From Cryptomeria japonica (lineage: Eukaryota > Streptophyta > Pinopsida > Cupressales > Cupressaceae), in contig NC_081409.1 of assembly GCF_030272615.1 (NCBI RefSeq), forward strand, positions 472,434,573 through 472,498,572: a DNA stretch of 64,000 bases, given 5' to 3'. Positions within the stretch are counted from its first letter, which is position 1, and the number at the start of each line of letters is the position of its first letter. The notes under the pieces are model-generated. The model made no database searches and was not told the origin of the DNA. It was given only the letters and a program-made list of their open reading frames with translations. Of this stretch, positions 47,473 through 60,819 are shown piece by piece. The position numbers and the translations under genes were made by a program.

Positions 47473-50440
47473 TTTTATGACATTAAACTAACAAATAGAG
47501 ATAATTTTTTTTTTATCATCTATAAAGCAACATAGTAAACTATCATAAATCCAAAACATAGATTATCTCCACAAGAATGCATATAGCATAATGAAAATAT
47601 TTAAAACTAAGTACAACTCTTAATGCAAGCGGAATGAACATGTTAACCTTAAGCATACGTAAATATCCATTCATTCTTTCCCTAGGGTATCTTAACGTCA
47701 CTACTTACTAGCAACATCACTATAGCACATCCATGTCATGAAAATGATAACAATTGGTACATTTAAATTCTTCTCATTACTTCCTTATCATGAGATTATG
47801 AATTACCAATGCATATTTCCCTAACCCCACTGATTATTCTAAGTTCATTTTAAACACCAAATTAAATGTTCCTAATCCCCATAATTCATATCATGAAACT
47901 TAATACATCTTTCTCCTATAAATGGAATTAGATTATTTCCTTAAGATTATCTCTTACTCAATGCAACAAGATTACTAACCATTCACATATATGAGATTAT
48001 GATAGCATGAACTACTCTACTATCCAATTAAAAACTCATTCTTATTAGCCAAACAAGAGTCATATGTAATAACAAGAATATACTAAATTAATAATCCAAT
48101 TCCTATTACTTCATATGATATCAATCCTAACATGATAAATATTTTACAACACGAACCATATGATAATAAATCATGTTATTTCATTACAAGTTCATAGTCT
48201 TTACATCATCATATCCTATTACATAAGAGTACAAGATACAAGTACATACGCTTCTTTACATTTACAATGACATCATGAATACATTATACAATATCAATAC
48301 ATAGAAATCAACTACACATCCATTCACACAATGAAGAGTCATAGAATACATAGCCACATACACTACCCTCCAATGAAGAACATCCCAATGGAAGAAGGCA
48401 TCAAACCACCTGACCATGTGGAACCAAATAGGAACCACCCCCCAATTCTAGGAGAAGACATGGGGTTCCAACACACACTCAAGACCTAGGCTGACACCTA
48501 ACAACCAAGGGACCCAACATGACATCTAGAAGATAACATAAAGATCAATAACCAAAACACATCACAAGGCTAAACATAAATCAATAAACTCCTAGAGGCA
48601 TAATCAACAATAAAGGCATAAGAATAATGGATGTGGTAGGGAAGAGTGTCATCACATGCTATCCTCATAAAGAAGGGTCCACACCATACCTTGATAGACA
48701 TGTGGAACCATCTCCACCTTGGAGCCAACCAAGGGAGATCAATTTACCACTCCAACAGTATTCCCAAGCTCATCCCCTAAGTCAACACTCAAGGGCTATG
48801 AGGCGGGGCACCAAAAACCAATTTTGTTATCTTGTTTAAGTGAATTCCTATTTACCCAAAACCACTAATCAAATTATTATTGTTATCACTTTAAATTAAA
48901 CATAAACTCTTCATGTGGTTCCATGATAGGTCTAGACCCTAAGCATCCTCTCTAGGAACCTCTTAGAGCCTATGGCTCATGACCCCGGTCCTACAAATGC
49001 AAGAGCCCACTCCCCCTAATCATGGACCAATACCTTAGGGTGAAACATGCATCAAAACAACATCATAAAGGCTAAAAAATGACATAAACACAGTCACCAC
49101 ATCACTGATACAATCTAAAGTATAAGATATAACATATGCTGAAAGATTGAGCAAAAGCCTTCATTAAAACAATGCAATAATGAACCAAAGCATAAACATG
49201 AATTCAATATTAACTCCAAGAAATTCCAACCCTCAACAGTTAGGCAATCTCATCCCACTAGAGATTTCATATTCATTCCTCAATAGTGAGGCATCCTTCC
49301 TCTCACTGGAGCATAACAACATAAAAACAATAACCTCAATGGTAAGACACAAAACCTCTTACCGAAGCACAAGATCATTATACAAGAGTCAAGATGACAT
49401 CATAGATAACTCAAAGAAAATCAATGCAATCACAAAACGCCTTTGGAAAATGCACAAAATCCAAAATACCAACTACAGTGACCAAAATTGAAAAATCCGA
49501 CATCCTGAAAGTAGTTTAGCGCTCCCAGAATCTAGATTAGTGCACCTAGGAGCTAAATTAATGCTCCTAGGACATACTTTAGCATTTTGGGGCTGAAGTT
49601 TAGCATTCTGGGTCTTAGAAATAGCATTTTGGATTTTGTATGCAAAAATCAGTAAAAATGAGCAAAATAAGTAACAATACTTGCCCAGTTTGCAAAAGGA
49701 CTCTCAATTTGACCAAATGACATTCCCATAAGGTGTGGGAGGATGAAATGACATTAAGGAAACACATAATTATTATATTAAGGACATACAAGGAGAGATT
49801 GACATTAATCTCTAGTCACAACCATACTTGGATATACATAGTATTATGCCAAAACCTGCACAACACTAGGGAAATGTAGTAAAACCAAAAAGAGATACAA
49901 AATAAACTTTCAAAAGGCATTCCAATGATCAAACAACACTTATGCCACTTACAAAAGAGTCAATGAAAAAGAAGCAATCCTCAATGTTGATGTGAGTTTT
50001 GGTTCACTCAACATTTATAAACTTTTGTGCTCAACCACAAGTTTATTTTCTTGAAAGGTATAGGAAACCTAAACCTCAAGGCTCGAGACATATTTTATGA
50101 CCTTTCTTAGTGGCATACATAAACCATTTTTATATGAGGTGATTCCAATTGGTTCTTCTAAGGACAACCTAGCTTTGGCATAATTTCATGTGTATATCTC
50201 TGTTATATTTCACTTCTTTAGGTATTTGAAATAAAAGACAAAACAAATATTATAAGTGCAGAAATGAATTTTGATACTTTTGGATAATATTTTAATAAAT
50301 GTCTATATGAAACAATTAGTAATGATAAAGAACAATTTTTCAAGTAACCAGAAATATTCTCTCAATTGTTTGTAAAATCATACGATCTATAGATGAAACA
50401 CTAAATTAAACAAAGGAAGTGATATAACACACCAAAAATC
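47473..50440. other. Non-coding AT/CA-rich DNA with a minisatellite
   Basis: No supported gene. A roughly 20-24-base unit like TTTAGCATTCTGGGTCTTAG repeats about six times at 49,505-49,640, each copy diverged (tagcgctcc, tagcattttgg, tagcattctgg). The rest is AT-rich and may include LTR remnants. Confidence 0.5.
49505..49640 (+). repeat. Degenerate minisatellite, TTAGCATTCTGGG unit
   Basis: Six diverged copies of a 20-24-base unit around TAGCxxTCTGGG. Early copies read tagcgctcccag and gctcctaggac; later ones read tagcattttggg. Confidence 0.6.
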
Positions 50441-50989
50441 CACACAGAGTCATATATTACTTCATATAAAAAAGTGCATTACAACCACATGTAGTCAGCT
50501 ATTAGTCTCCGTGACTTTATCACAACCATTATTTGTAAAGAGTAGACAATACCGAAACAATTACTTTGTAAGAGAAACAAGAAGAGAGGCTCGAATATAT
50601 TAGAGCTCTCATAAGTCTACAAATCTCAAACTAAAACTAAAATGAAAGACATTTCTACTTTTATAGTGCAACTACATAAAAGACAAAATGTTGACAGCTC
50701 AACATCACTCTTGTTCTTGGTCAAAATTTGACTTCTCTTTTCCCTTTGGATTCTCCTGCAATTGTGTCCAATGTTGTTGTAGACTTGTTAGGATTTGAGC
50801 CATCTCCTTTCTTTTAGACTATTTTATGGCAGACAAATTATGTTCTTGCACATAGCATTTCGCCCGCATAGACTCAGTGTTCTGATCCTCTTCAGTAACA
50901 TTGTTGTTGTACTATTTCACCCAACTTTGGATTTGACCAATATCTTCTACGACCAATGGATCTGCATCTTTGCCTAATTTTAATATTCT

Positions 50990-52721
50990 TCTATTCCATG
51001 TTTCCTCAATCTCCTCCAACGCCCTATCTTCACCCATCTCCATCACTTCTTATACTAATCCTTCCATTAGTAATTCTATGAGATTAGAATTCTAATACTA
51101 GATATCTGCCACTTTGCTTTTTGCCTTTTGCAACTTGTCTATTCTTTCTTGCAACCTATTTATTTGCCAAGTGTTGATGGTTGTTCTGATCTTTATTTCT
51201 AGCAGTTGTTCCTTAGTCAATATTTTCTGCTCTACATTTTCTCCCATTGTCATTCCCTCCACAACCCTGAAATATGATGTCTCTACCTTGACGTGTTCCA
51301 ACAGTTCTTTATGTCTTTTTTGGACTCTGTGCATCCTTCTAATTAGCTTTTCCCAGGTAGTATATCTAGTCATCATCACCTTCAGTGAAGACTTAGCGCA
51401 AGCTAGCACCTGTTCAACCCAATTATCCACCATTTCTGCCTTGCATCTTAATACATCTACTACCTCCACTTCATCTTAGGATACCAATACTGGATGAGCT
51501 GAGATTTTCTGCAGAGTTTCTCCCTTCCTAGAAATCCCTTTTATGAACTTTACTAGTTGATCTATTTGCATTTTCTTCTCTTTCTATTTTTTCTCATCTC
51601 TCTGTATTCTTTCTTCCATGATGGAAACTCCTTCTTTTCCGACTCTTACAACTTCTGCTCTAGAGGGTCTTCCTAGCTGAACTATAGTTATCCTATATTC
51701 ATGATCAGTTGGTTCTTCCTTACCTTCCCTGGTTATAGGTTTCGCAATTTGAAATTCTCGTTATCCTCATGGGTTGATTCAGGTGATATATTGCGCCTTA
51801 ACCATTTTCATTTTCTTGGTGCAGGGTGCTTTGGTCAATAAGCTGTGAAATCCAGAGGGATTACTTCTATCAGTCTGCTGGGCTCCTTTTTCTATTTTAG
51901 CCATTCGGGCATATTCCCGGTTTGATCATTCACTATGTATGCCGCCTTTTGTATGGATTTTCTTTTCCCTTCTTTATGACTTGTTTTTGGCTCTTTTTGG
52001 ATCAGATTTCCCTCTTCTCCTCCATCAAAATTATTTTCTTCCTCAACCCGAGGTGACTCCCCTTTATTTTGCTTGTTTTTATTTCTTTGGTCCATCTCTC
52101 TATTTGTCACGTTTACTAATTCATTTAACCTTTGTGTTTGATCTTCACCCTCTCCGACAAGATTTTCCTTCTGTGGTGATTGATGTCCTTCTTGTTGCGG
52201 GTCTCCTGGTTCTTCTTGTTGTGAGATTATTATCACTTCTTGGCGCGATGCTTCTTCACTTTCTCTATTTTCCTCCGTGGCCCAAATTTCAACATTCTCA
52301 ACCGTTCCTTCTTGTTGGCCCTTTTTGTGGAGGGTCAACTCTTCTTCTATCCTTGTCTGCTCCATGGTGAAAGTTTCATCCCCTTTGGGCTGCGTATCTT
52401 CTCCTTTTGAACGACTTCTTCTGATTCTCCTGATCCTTCCAAGTTTATCACCTGGTCCATCACACTCTTGCTTGTCGTCACTTTTACTTCATGTGATGGA
52501 TTTTGTGGTGATTTTCCTTGCTCCAACTTCTTTTGCAATTTCCCTATAGTTCCTTTGCAGTGCTTTTCCAAAACCCAATTTAGGTCATCATAAAATCCTG
52601 GGTGTTTTGCGGGATCAACTCCAACTAATTTTACTATATTTCCAAGGGTGTTGTTAACCGATGGGGGAGACATGAATAGCTGCTCCACACCCTGAGACAC
52701 ACTTATGGGAATAACCCACAA
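50990..52721 (-). pseudogene. Decayed coiled-coil protein of unknown function
   Basis: Reading on the minus strand: 52,721-52,347 MWVIPISVSQGVEQLF, FYDDLNWVLEKHCKG, then 52,365-51,892 (shifted) Glu/Gln/Lys-rich and likely disordered (EESVE-like blocks, ending NMPEWLK), and 51,469-51,098 a coiled-coil segment (WVEQVLACAKSSLKVMM, RMHRVQKRHKELLEHVK, LQERIDKLQKAKSK). Breaks near 52,350, 51,890 and 51,480. I recognise no domain. Neighbours are transposons; it may be element cargo or a host gene fragment, and nothing decides between them. Confidence 0.5.
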
Positions 52722-52770
52722 TGTACATGTTCATGGTATGTTTCCTTCTGTGTTTTGGTCCCTTCTAAGT

Positions 52771-52858
52771 AAAACCTAGTATTGGGTATTACTTGGGGAA
52801 AGCTCCATTTGAATAAAACCTAGTATTGGGTATTATTCGGGGAAATCTCCATTCAAAT
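52771..52858 (+). repeat. 44-bp tandem duplication
   Basis: The phrase aaaacctagtattgggtatt occurs at 52,771 and 52,815, in two near-identical 44-base copies. Confidence 0.8.
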
Positions 52859-55800
52859 TCTTTCTTTAGTTTTGTTTTTTGGGTACCCATTACATCATTT
52901 TTCCTGCTTGCTATTTAAATTTCCTAAGTTACCTATATGCATGTTATGCGCTAAATATTTAACCTACTTAATTTCCATTTAGCTTCATTTTCAATTCACT
53001 GAGCTAAGTTTAGGCACTTACCTATTTCGCTGTGAGAGTCACTGGAAGAGTTTAGGTATACTACCCATTGAGATGTCTTGTACATGCTCATGTATTCACC
53101 CCTGTATTATTTGCAACTTAAAACATTCTAAATTGTACCATTACACAATTTACACCATTACTTTCATTTACTATCTATCGATCTGATGGCTCTTATGCTT
53201 AATCCTACATACAGTGAGTTAGTGACATGGAAAAATTTGGGGGAATTTCAAAAAACCCTATATCTAATGACTACTATGGCATCTCCATGCTTTTGGGCCA
53301 GATTACAGCTTTCCAAAGGATGCTGCCACATGCTTCTAATTCAAGAAGTGCATGTGTGGCCTTCTATTAAACTTAATCCACAATTTCAATGTTCTTCGCA
53401 ATATTACTAACACAATATGGCACACTTTGTCATCTATCTCTGATGTTGCATTCTATCTGTTCCTCACCTTCATAGTCATGGCTTAATTACAATCTTGCAG
53501 GGCGGCTTTACCTTTTCTCCATCGGGACTCAGACAAGGTTCAACTTTATTATCAAAGTTTCCTTCGTGTTTAGCCCCTTGCAACCTTCTACGCTCCTGCA
53601 CTCTTTCCGCTTGGTTCTATTCATTTGATCCTGTGGAACTTCAAGCAAGGGGGAAATTCCAACTTTTGCCATTTTTCAAATCATTTCTATTCTTATCTCT
53701 TCATCCTGCATCACCTTAGGAACTTGATATTCTCCATGATATTCATTTGTGGGTAAAAAGATCATCAAGATAATTGATCTCTCTTAAATTTTCAAACTCT
53801 TTCCAAAGCTATCTCTTGTCCCGCTATTGTCTTTCCTCATCTCTTAAGATTAAAAGACTTGCTTACCACAAAATCTTTCGATGGGTCCCCATTTCATAGC
53901 TTAAATGGGGCATGTTATATTTGCACACAACACTCAAGATTTGCTAGAAGCAACTCTCGAAAACTCACATTCACACCAATACATAGAGAAATCACATAAT
54001 TTAAAGGAGATGCATAAAATATGTAAGGAAAGGTACAAATAGCATTCCAAAAGCTTATTAATTCACATAGACAAGGCAATACAACCTTAGGAATGAAATA
54101 CGCAGAATAGACATACACAACAACTCTCCAATTCTTGATTCTACAATTAATCAAATACAATTCAATCATTCCTAAAATATTTCCCCAAAACTAAATTTTA
54201 AAATTCAAATATCAAATTAACCCCCAAACAATCTTTTTGAGAAAGATTGCAGAGAGGAAAAAAAGAACTCCAACCTAGAAAATTGTAATCCTGACAAGAA
54301 TAACTGGTGAAGGGCAATCAAATCCAGCATCTCCAAAATCCAAATCTTCAATCCAATCTCCCAACAATCCAAAAATCAAATTTAATCGCAATTGAAAAGC
54401 TCTAATTCAAAATTTCTAGAGAAGTCAACCCCAGTTAGGCCCAACAAACTCCATTAAATATGAAATTTAACTCGAAACTATAGAAAATCATCGGCCAATC
54501 AGAAAATTCCAATAAACTATATATTATACCTACCTTGCACAATACCAAGATAAATATTATTTAGTAGCATTATTTACTTACCCATTCAAAATCTACCAAT
54601 AGAAATAAGGGGTAGGTGAATATATATTCTTTATTTGATTATCAAAAGTTAAAAAGATAATAGTTGTATAAACACATATAAGCAAATAATAAATCAACCC
54701 CAGTAATAATTAAATAAATAAATAAAATGAGTGAAAGCCATATGAATAGAGAGATAATAAAATATAATATCAAACCAATAATAAAACATAAACAATAAAT
54801 AAATAATTAAATAATCAATTAAGAAATAAGTCAAATAAATCAATAAATTAATCTTGATTAAATAACTATAAAATCTCAACAATAAATTATCCAAATAATT
54901 AAATAGCCATACTATACAATAATTAATTTAAACATTAATAAACTATATTAATCTCATTATTAATTAAATAATAACATCACAACCACATCACCTCAAGCAA
55001 CCCGACAGAAGGGGGCAAACACTAACACAAGACTCTAACCACCAACTTGCACCACAACACAAAATCAACAAGGTGAATAGCTTAAACCTAGAGTATGAGA
55101 GGGAAACACATGCCATCTCTGACAACTTGCCATTGGGGGATAAGACACGCTCAGACTTGTGGAACTAGGTGGAGTCGATTTATAGTACCTGCAAACCTGC
55201 AACCACCACCAAACACAATATGACACATATGCAACATATATACATCATAAATAATCATGCAAGTGATAAAGAATCACAATGCCATATCATGCTCGCAATG
55301 AGTAGTATGAATTCGTCTCTAATCATGAATACACTAGAAGAGAGATCACATACACCATAATATCAAATCAATCATCATGATCATAGAATAGGGTTAGCAT
55401 AGCCAAGTTATCATCAAAATCCCATAAGCAATATGATCCATCATAAATAATGAGCATATATAAACCATCAAATATAGATCTATCATCAATATAGTCTAAT
55501 GTGTATCAATCATCCACATGAATCATCAAATAACATATGTCCACATAAGGTATCTAGCATCATCAATATCATCAGAGGTACAAATAAATTCATAAGTAAT
55601 CATCAAATCATCAATCATATGTCTAAGTAGGTCTATCTATGCATAAATCAAAATGCAAGACTAGGAGAGACTAATGTCAAAGAGATTATCAGAGCACAAA
55701 TACAAAATTATTTATCTCTCACAAAGGATAAGTCAGGGAGGGGCACTACAAACATCATAAGAAAGAGGAAAGAGAGAGAGCACGACTATTAGCCTATTAA

Positions 55801-56200
55801 GGTTTTCTTACTGAGTCATGAAAAAAAGAAAAATACCAAATTACAAAGCAAAAGTCTCAGTTTGCAAAGTAATTTGAGTATTGCAAACATGTCCTAGTGT
55901 GTGCATAAAGCATAACATTGAGTGGAGTATATACCACCACGTTAAAGTTATTGCATACACCTTATCAGGAGCAATTTATTTAAGGTAGCATGCATACAAA
56001 AGACAAGTATATTACCACAATGAGATTCCCTCAAGAAAGGATAAATCCAAAGATAATGGTCATAAAACTTAAAAGCACATACGAGATCCACTATCTCTGG
56101 GGTAAGTATGCTCCTATGATAAATAATGAATATCATGAATATTTATATTGAATTGACCTCATAACTGTCATAACCTTCTTTTTAGAGCTTGATTAGACTT
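52859..56200. other. No gene recognised, AT-rich
   Basis: Very AT-rich at 54,540-54,970 (aaataaataa tracts). An imperfect hairpin, ccccatttcatagcttaaatgggg, lies at 53,887-53,910 and may mark an element end. Nothing else is assigned. Confidence 0.4.
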
Positions 56201-56202
56201 TC

Positions 56203-56229
56203 TATTATTATTATTATTATTATTATTGT

Positions 56230-56304
<75 letters not shown>
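56203..56304. repeat. Compound microsatellite (ATT)n then (ACT)n
   Basis: (ATT)n at 56,203-56,227 is followed by about 25 copies of ACT at 56,231-56,304. Poly-valine or similar readings are artefacts of the repeat. Confidence 0.97.
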
Positions 56305-57198
56305 ATTGTTAATGAGTAATGTTAGATAGAAAATATAAATTAGAATAAGGTTGATATTTTTAAATAAAAAGGAATTAATAATGGTGACCTTCACATGAGG
56401 TAATAATTTATTTGGAAATTAATTATTCTCAATATTCTAATTGAGCACATGGTGTAGGAGAAACGAGAAGATTCTAGAAACGAAATTCAAATTCAAATTT
56501 TGAATGCATGGTCAAATGTAAACCCCCACTATGACAAGCTATAAGGAATATGTCTTGCATAGAGATATTTTTGGGAAAGAATTCGTGAATCATTTATTTC
56601 TTTTTATAGTGGAAATGGCTCTCTTTTTCTATATATTGAATTCTATATTTTTGAAAAAGGGAGAGTTCATGGTTTATATAAAAAGTAGTCTTTGATTTCT
56701 TAAAAAAATGGTTTCGAATTATGTAGTTGTAGGAGAAATTTTGTAAGCATTTTGAATGGTATTAGATAGGATTTTTTAAGAGGTTTTGGAGAAGATGTTA
56801 CCAGGTTACATGGAGAGGATTGAAGGAAGATAGTTGGGGGAATGAGGGTCGATTCAACAACAATGATTCCATTCATCTTGTAGATCCAGGTTCATTCTTT
56901 CAAAAATGTTTTCCTTCATATTTTCTTTCAAATATAAAGAGAGGGAATTTCATTTGCATGCATGCTATAATTTCTTTGGAAATTTAGAGGATTAAAGTAT
57001 TTTAAAAAGATATCAATATTCGTTTAAATCTGATAGAAGATAGGTTAAGTAAAATAGTAGATTCATTTTTCATATCTCAAAGAAAAAAATGTATTTCCTT
57101 TGTTTTTAGATTTTTGATAAAAAAATAATATGTATGAATATGTAAATGCCTTATCAATTAGTAGTTTTCTTTAAAAAAAATTCATATTTGTGAGAAAC

Positions 57199-57217
57199 CC
57201 TCCTCTCCTCATTAACC

Positions 57218-57312
<95 letters not shown>

Positions 57313-57316
57313 TTAA

Positions 57317-57363
<47 letters not shown>

Positions 57364-57516
57364 TTAAGAATATATATATATATATATATATATATAGGTT
57401 AAGAATAAAAATAAATAAATCCTCCTCTCCTCATTAACCAGTTATTTATTTATTTTAAGGGTTTTAAATATATATATATATATTTTTCTATTGGTTAAGA
57501 ATAAAAATAAATAAAT
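57199..57516. repeat. Long (TA)n array with TTAACC/GGTTAA borders
   Basis: (TA)n runs 57,221-57,310, 57,319-57,360 and 57,371-57,394 are separated by ggttaagaa. A cctcctctcctcattaacca phrase occurs before the array (57,199-57,218) and again at 57,421-57,440, and a ggttaagaataaaaataaat phrase at 57,395 and 57,493. TTAACC before and GGTTAA after each array are inverted. The array has been partly duplicated. Confidence 0.95.
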
Positions 57517-58599
57517 AAATATATTACTAAGAGTTGTTGATTTATTTTTATATTGTTATCCGATTTTTGTTTGGCAAAAAAAGTAGAATGTAGATTTATT
57601 TTTATTTTTATTTTATTCCATAAAATAAATTTTTTTTGATATTCCATAAAATAGTTAAGAAGTGATAATAAAATCATTTTTTTATGAAGTAATTTTTTTT
57701 ATTTTTAATATTTCACTTAATTTTTGATCAAATTTAATAATTTTTGAAGTAATCTATTGATCTAATATTTAATGTTACTTCACCTATAGATAAGAGTTTA
57801 AATGGATAAAATTAAATAGAAGACTAGATATTAGGACATTTATATAGTTGAAAACTTGGTAATTTTTAATGTTGGTTCATTTACTTTTGAATTAAAGAAA
57901 TAAAATTGTAAAGGTCAATTTATTTTATTTATTAGGTGTTGTTAAATAATATTCTTTTTACAAAAAAAATTGTTGGTTGCATTTTTATCTAAGTGTAAAA
58001 TTTTGTACATGACATAGATTGATTAGAATTGTTTATTAGGAGACTTAGTATTATTTACAATGGTTGTTAACTAGCAAGTATTTAGACTCTCTCCTAATCT
58101 TATTTTCAAACAATTAGAAATTAAAATAATGTGGTTATCAAGCTTATTGTTTAATAGTTTTTCCCTTTCAAACATATAAGTATAAAATTCATTTTGAAGC
58201 TTATTATTTAATAATTTTTTTTTTCTTTCAAGCAAATCAATGCCCTTCAAGTAATAGGATCCATATTTAAAAAGTTTAATAGTTTTGTCAAAGAAATTAG
58301 TATCTTACAAGTAATTCAAATCATTTTCATATGCTATCTTTTACAAGTATCATAGTTTCGAAGCAATTAGTACTTCATGTATTTAGTTCAAGTTTCAGAG
58401 TTTTAATTCCTTCAAGTAAAATACTATTCCAAAGTAGTTGGTTTATTTATGTTCCTTTCAAATAAATAAAATTTATACCTTAGTTTTTAATTTCAAGCGA
58501 TAATACCTTGTATATATTAGTTTCTTTTTCATACTTATATTAGTATATTGCTTTACTTAAGATTCATGAATTCATAGTTGATTTTCTAGTTGGAAAACT
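57517..58599. other. No gene recognised, AT-rich
   Basis: Dense stops in all frames, long A/T tracts. Nothing recognisable. Confidence 0.4.
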
Positions 58600-59562
58600 A
58601 AACAAGAGGAGTTTAAAACAAAAACCTTAGTGGTGTTCAGTATCTATGGTGCCTCTAGGTCATGCTTACGAGTAATGTCGTCATGTTGAACTACTGTACT
58701 TAACGCCTAATAAAGTTGCAATAACAACGTCTGTGGCATCATTCCTATAAATCGTCAGGAAGAAATAAGGGTCATTTGGAAGTTAAAATCCAAGGGGCGG
58801 GTAATCCCCCTTGGACTGATAATCCAAAAAAAGATAAAATTTAAAATGAATTTACATCTGCTCAGTTAAACCTTAGAAAACCCCATTAGGGTTGGTTGTG
58901 TGTGACATTTTTGGAGTTGTTTTTATCAAGTGATGCATTTTGGCGAATGATAATGGGTTAAGGGTGACGCATATGATAGGAATTAAGACTTAGTTGTATT
59001 AGGCCACAAGAAGAGGGCCATGTTGAGCCTTTTTTCTATAGAGCTACCATCATGGGAAGCAACCGTAGAGAAACTTTCTAGGACATTGGCCCTAGAAAGG
59101 GTTGCATAGCCACCAAATAGTTTACATTAAACCATAGTTAGAAACCAAAAGTGCATACTTTATGCCTTGATCCCATGCCAAAATGGGTATGTAGGCAGTC
59201 TAGGGATGAGGTTGTCCCTAGTACTCAAGTGTTTGCAAATGTGGATTAGGATTTGGTTAAGGGTGAGTAGTTGGTTTTCAAAGCTCCTTAAGTACCTCAA
59301 TTAAAGGGTACAGATAATGCTAAGTGAAAGATTAAGGTTAATTCAATGCATACTCAAAAGGAATCCCATATGGATTCACTTGACTTCCTGAGGCTTTAGG
59401 TCAAATTTTGAGGTAGAAATCAAGCTTGTTTAATTATTTTAATTTACTCCTAAAGGCAGTGACCTCAATTCATTCCTAGTAGGGGACTATACTCTTTAGA
59501 GAGTGACTTAGGACCCGGATGGTCCCAATGAGTCTAAAGTCTTTGGCCAATGCATTTCTTAT
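58600..59562. repeat. Tat-type LTR or leader remnant
   Basis: The phrase ccaaaatgggtatgtaggca (about 59,171-59,190) followed by a gatgaggttgtcccta (59,207-59,222) resembles the GGGTACGTAGGCA phrase common in LTR/leader DNA of plant Ogre/Tat elements. No boundary or primer site was found. Confidence 0.4.
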
Positions 59563-59790
59563 TCTTTATGAATAGATGCCTACCTCATTTGGGTAGATGC
59601 CTATGCTGAATTGGATAGATGAAACCCCTATCCCATATGGATAGATGCCTAAATCATATGGTTAGATGCATAACCATATGGTTAGATGCCTAGTCCCATA
59701 TGGAAAGATGTCTAACTCATATGGTTAGATGCATGACCCATATGGTTAGATTCCCATCCCGGTTGGATGGGTGCCTATCCCATTTGGACA
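59563..59790 (+). repeat. Minisatellite, GATGCCTATCCCATATGG unit
   Basis: About ten diverged copies of a 20-24-base unit like GGTTAGATGCCTATCCCATA. It follows the Tat-type leader-like DNA and resembles the unit at 19,565-19,768. Confidence 0.75.
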
Positions 59791-60819
59791 AATGTATCTG
59801 AGTATGTGATTGAATCAAACACAACTTAAACAAATTAGACAAAAAATTTGGGTTAAGACAAGTGTGTCATTGCAATAACCCAAAGGTAGTGTAACTACAA
59901 ACACAATGGAAGAAGAGCACGTGTTTTTTGAGTCAACATGGAAGAGACCAAAAGAGATCTCAACACTTTGTATCATTTTAAGTAGACAACACAAGGGATA
60001 ATAAATAGAAAAAGTGAGACACAAATAAAATAATGTCACAATATAGTCAGCCTCATTATTACCTTGCACCAACAAAGTGACAAGGGTCATCCAAAGAGAA
60101 CCTAACATAACACAAAAACACTTCATTGGGAAAATACATTATGAACACACATGAGAGAATCTACGACACAAATGAAGCTAATCAAACAAATCATCTACCT
60201 CCCAATCTCATTGAACATTGTTTTGGGAAGGTGGACAAGATGTAAGAGGAGCTACTTTGAGCATGGTAAATGGAGCTATTGCAAGTTCCAAACAAGAACC
60301 ATGCTTTAATGATGAGTCACTTTGTTTGTCACTAGGAGCTAGGGGTAATGATTTTGAAAAATGTGAATATAGATCATGATTAACATCAACAAGCTCATAC
60401 ATATCATCAAAATCATTAGAATCTACATTGTTAGCATGAACAACATCATCATCTATTTCATTATCTAGATTAAAAAAAAAGGATCTCTAACATGAAAAGA
60501 GAATGAACCATCATTTTTCTTAAGCATTTTTAGTTTATAGAGTTTCATGTCCTAAAGTTTAGGAATTAAAGCTATCTAAACTAAGTGCTAAAAAAACATG
60601 GAGCTACAGTTGACATGCAAGTCTCTGCATTGAACTCCAGTGAGACTACTAAATAACTATCACTACGAAACATGTGTTTCTGAAATTAGCCATTTCAGCC
60701 ATGCAAAATTTGCCCAAATGCTGAAGTTGATGTTATACAACAATTGAGACTTCAGCCTTGGTGGCAACCAGAAATATCTTCAAAAAGATGTCAAAATTGC
60801 ATGCATGACAACTATATGT
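59791..60819. other. No clear gene
   Basis: Short minus-strand open stretches (60,402-60,208, 60,126-59,815) show no known domain. AT-rich; not assigned. Confidence 0.35.

Noticed and set aside
53186-53719. Two adjacent plus-strand frames of 74 codons
   Set aside because: No start context, domain or continuity; likely chance.
56182-56394. Open frame with poly-Val
   Set aside because: It is the translation of the (ACT)n microsatellite.
57190-57402. Open frame with poly-Tyr-Ile
   Set aside because: It is the translation of the (TA)n array.
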